64,000 nt of DNA from Aurantiochytrium sp. KH105 (taxonomy: Eukaryota > Sar > Bigyra > Thraustochytrida > Thraustochytriidae), in contig BGKB01000265.1 in NCBI GenBank assembly GCA_003116975.1, positions 1 through 64,000 on the forward strand, in the 5' to 3' direction. Both the position numbers and the translations under genes were made by a program. The first letter of the stretch is position 1. Every line of letters starts with the position of its first letter. A model generated the notes under the pieces. The model saw only the letters and a list, made by a program, of their open reading frames with translations. It was not told the origin of the DNA and made no database searches. Shown here one piece after another: positions 62,050 to 64,000 of this stretch.

Positions 62050-64000
62050 TTACGCGCGCGCAGGCATGACCGAGTACCGCGAGCGGTTTTTGTTCGACTC
62101 AAAGGCGTTGATGGCCGAGGACATGCTGCTCGGCGCACTCAGGGCATCAGAACCGTACTTGGTGGTGTGGAAGGCAGAGACAAACTTTTGCGAGTTCTCC
62201 GACTTGCGCGTCTGTGCAAGTACAAAAAGCTCAAAGTCCTCGGAAGGAACGAACCTGGACAGACAGATGCCCAAAAGGCCATAGAGGCGCTGTTCGGATT
62301 CTGGGTTCGGGTTCGCCTGAAGCTGCTTGATGATCTGCGCGTAGATCTCATCGCGCATCTCGGGCATATCAATGCCAATCTGCACGACCATGGAGCCAGC
62401 ACCATCCGGGTCCTTGTTCTTCTTGTCGTTGGCAAAGCTGAGAATGAGGCCAAAGATTTCCTTGGCCTTCTTGATCATCAATTTGTCATCCATGACGGTG
62501 AGCGAGCTGACAATGCCAGACTTTTGCCAGACAAGCATGGACTCGGCAGCCTTTGCCTTGCCAAACATCTTCTTGGAAGCGTACTCCATGGGGTCGCGGA
62601 GGTCGCCATACTGGTCGAGCTCGTACTTGCTGAGGTTATCGTCAAGATGCTTCTCCTGGAGCTTGATGGACATGTAGACGACTTGCTGACGCGCCAAGTC
62701 AAAGAGCTCGATCTGGCGATCCGTTCGCGGAATATCGAGCAGCTTGGCGGCACGGGCCACGGCGTCCGAAAGCTCCTTGAACTGCCTCTCCGAAGGCTTT
62801 TCGACTTCGGTAAGACGCTCAAAAATGCTCTCGAGGTCCTTCCACTTTTGCAAATCCTCGCGGTGCGCAACGGCCTCGGGAAGGTTGACGGGCTTGGCAG
62901 AAAAGACACGGGCAAGAGGACCAATGGTGGGCTCCACGGCCTTGATGGCATCGTCGAGGGCGTCAATGTCGTTGCGAAGATCGAGGGCCTCCTGAAGCAC
63001 GTGTGTGGCTTCTTCGAGACGGCGATGGAACTCGCGCGCAATGCCGCCGCGAATGACGCTCTGGCAAATGGGCACGATGGACTCGAGCGCGAGGTTACGC
63101 AAGAGGGTCAAGAGCTTGTGCACGGGCGCCTTGTAAAGCACAAGAGTGCGGCCGAACTGCACGTCCTCAAAGGTGTGCGGGCTGGAGGCAATGATCTCCT
63201 CGCAGACGGCACGGTCGTCGCGGCCGCGGTACACGTGACCTTGGTTGATGCAGGAGTAGCGGCAGCGGAACTGACGAAAGCTGAGACGGAAGGGGTAGCC
63301 CTGCTTGCGAATGGCCACAGCCTCAAAGACACCAGAGTAACGGAGCTGCTCGACGACGAGAGGGGTCTCGAAGCGATCCGGGCGTTGGTCGTTGTTGGGC
63401 TTGACACAGCGAATGTAGCGGCTCTCGGTCTCGTACAGAACGTCCATGAGCTCGTTGAGCTGCTTGCGGAACTTGTAGCTGACACTCTTGATCTGCTGGC
63501 GGCCAAGGTTCGGGAAAAGACCGGCGAGACGAGGCTCCGAGGAGGCCTGGCAGCACGCGTACATGTCAGCGTAGAGGGTGTCAATGTTCTTTTGCATCAT
63601 GAGCTCCGCATCGTACTTGACGACACCAGCGTAGTGCACAACCTCAAAGGAGAGATCCTTGTTGAGGCGACGGTGCGGGTCAACCTGGAACTTGGGGTTG
63701 CGCTGGTGCTGAGACTCCATTTTGTTCATGAGCTTCTCGTTCGAGCCCTCGGGCACGAGGGTTTCCTCGTCGAGCATGAGGAGGATGCCCACGGGCTTTT
63801 GCTCAATGAGATCGAGAACGACCTGGTTATCAATGAACTCAATGTGCTTGAACGTGATGCCCTCCGCGGCGTAGAGGGACTCCTCCTCCTTGAAGGTGGT
63901 GCGGTTGAAGAACTGTTGCAGCTTTTCGTTGCAGTAGTTGATGCAGAGCTGCTCGAACGAGTTGTTTTCAAAGATCTCGAAACCGAAGATATCGAGGATG
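62050..64000 (-). CDS. Myosin heavy chain, 3' part, with MyTH4-like C-terminus
   Basis: The frame is open from the window edge (5' end missing) to a stop at 62050, giving 649 visible residues. It begins inside the motor domain at the relay helix (ILDIFGFEIFENNSFEQLCI), continues through FEVVHYAGVVKYDAELM, the actin-interface segment YETESRYIRCVKPN and the converter (PFRLSFRQFRCRYSCI), and one IQ-like helix (IVPICQSVIRGGIAREF). A helical tail follows, then a segment resembling MyTH4 (EMRDEIYAQIIKQLQANPNP and YGLLGICLSRFVPSEDF). MyTH4-tailed myosins move along actin and often bind microtubules or membranes. The class cannot be fixed without the rest of the motor. Confidence 0.9.
   Translation of the reverse strand, partial: ILDIFGFEIFENNSFEQLCINYCNEKLQQFFNRTTFKEEESLYAAEGITFKHIEFIDNQVVLDLIEQKPVGILLMLDEETLVPEGSNEKLMNKMESQHQRNPKFQVDPHRRLNKDLSFEVVHYAGVVKYDAELMMQKNIDTLYADMYACCQASSEPRLAGLFPNLGRQQIKSVSYKFRKQLNELMDVLYETESRYIRCVKPNNDQRPDRFETPLVVEQLRYSGVFEAVAIRKQGYPFRLSFRQFRCRYSCINQGHVYRGRDDRAVCEEIIASSPHTFEDVQFGRTLVLYKAPVHKLLTLLRNLALESIVPICQSVIRGGIAREFHRRLEEATHVLQEALDLRNDIDALDDAIKAVEPTIGPLARVFSAKPVNLPEAVAHREDLQKWKDLESIFERLTEVEKPSERQFKELSDAVARAAKLLDIPRTDRQIELFDLARQQVVYMSIKLQEKHLDDNLSKYELDQYGDLRDPMEYASKKMFGKAKAAESMLVWQKSGIVSSLTVMDDKLMIKKAKEIFGLILSFANDKKNKDPDGAGSMVVQIGIDMPEMRDEIYAQIIKQLQANPNPESEQRLYGLLGICLSRFVPSEDFELFVLAQTRKSENSQKFVSAFHTTKYGSDALSAPSSMSSAINAFESNKNRSRYSVMPARA

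Overview
This is eukaryotic nuclear DNA from a GC-rich, intron-poor, compact genome. The best fit is a heterotrophic stramenopile of the thraustochytrid/labyrinthulid type. That is inference: a 14.2-kb intronless ciliary dynein gene implies a flagellated stage, and the gene set also holds a TIR-carrying ROCO receptor, a PT-repeat membrane protein, a MyTH4-type myosin and a carbohydrate esterase. No rRNA, tRNA, CRISPR array or bacterial operon was seen.

Layout. 0.3-2.0 kb: membrane-anchored cysteine-rich repeat protein (-). 2.9-4.4 kb: JmjC/cupin_8 oxygenase (+). 5.6-7.8 kb: PT-repeat multipass membrane protein (+). 8.3-10.1 kb: PLAT-PP2C phosphatase of the PPTC7 type, probably mitochondrial (+). 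10.5-15.0 kb: large IQ-motif protein (-). 15.4-16.6 and 17.3-18.6 kb: two lineage-specific proteins (-). 18.8-19.2 kb: a long (AATC)n tract. 20.6-34.8 kb: DNAH10-type inner-arm dynein heavy chain (-), with its last 505 bases repeated next to a one-base N, probably an assembly artefact. 35.6-36.1 kb: divergent Zim17/DNLZ zinc finger (+). 38.9-40.0 kb: nucleotide-sugar transporter (+). 40.4-41.4 kb: CE6-type esterase with one intron (-). 42.2-42.9 kb: small protein with a textbook destruction box (+). 43.4-45.6 kb: AI-2E/PerM-family membrane protein (-), whose best gene model needs a one-nucleotide exon. 46.6-49.3 kb: class III PI 3-kinase VPS34 (+). 49.3-51.8 kb: mostly non-coding, with an AT-rich hairpin and a probable DNA-transposase relic. 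51.8-61.6 kb: LRR-ROC-COR-TIR gene (+). 62.0-64.0 kb: 3' part of a myosin heavy chain (-), running off the window.

The most notable locus is the LRR-ROC-COR-TIR gene. I assembled it from splice sites as at least 28 exons: a short first exon, 25 visible LRR exons (24 of exactly 84 nt), one linker exon and a 2.6-kb exon with ROC, COR and TIR domains. Every intron is phase 2, so LRR exons can be lost, gained or skipped without breaking the frame. The first eleven LRR exons lie in 263-265-bp exon-plus-intron units that are nearly identical, and that array contains the only long assembly gap. Among the closest units the few exon differences change residues on the predicted ligand-facing side of the LRR. 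This looks like a receptor that is actively expanding and diversifying its recognition surface, by analogy with NLR immune receptors (inference).

The remaining genes are mostly housekeeping or cytoskeletal and show no functional clustering. Many neighbours are divergent or convergent pairs separated by 0.4-1.2 kb.
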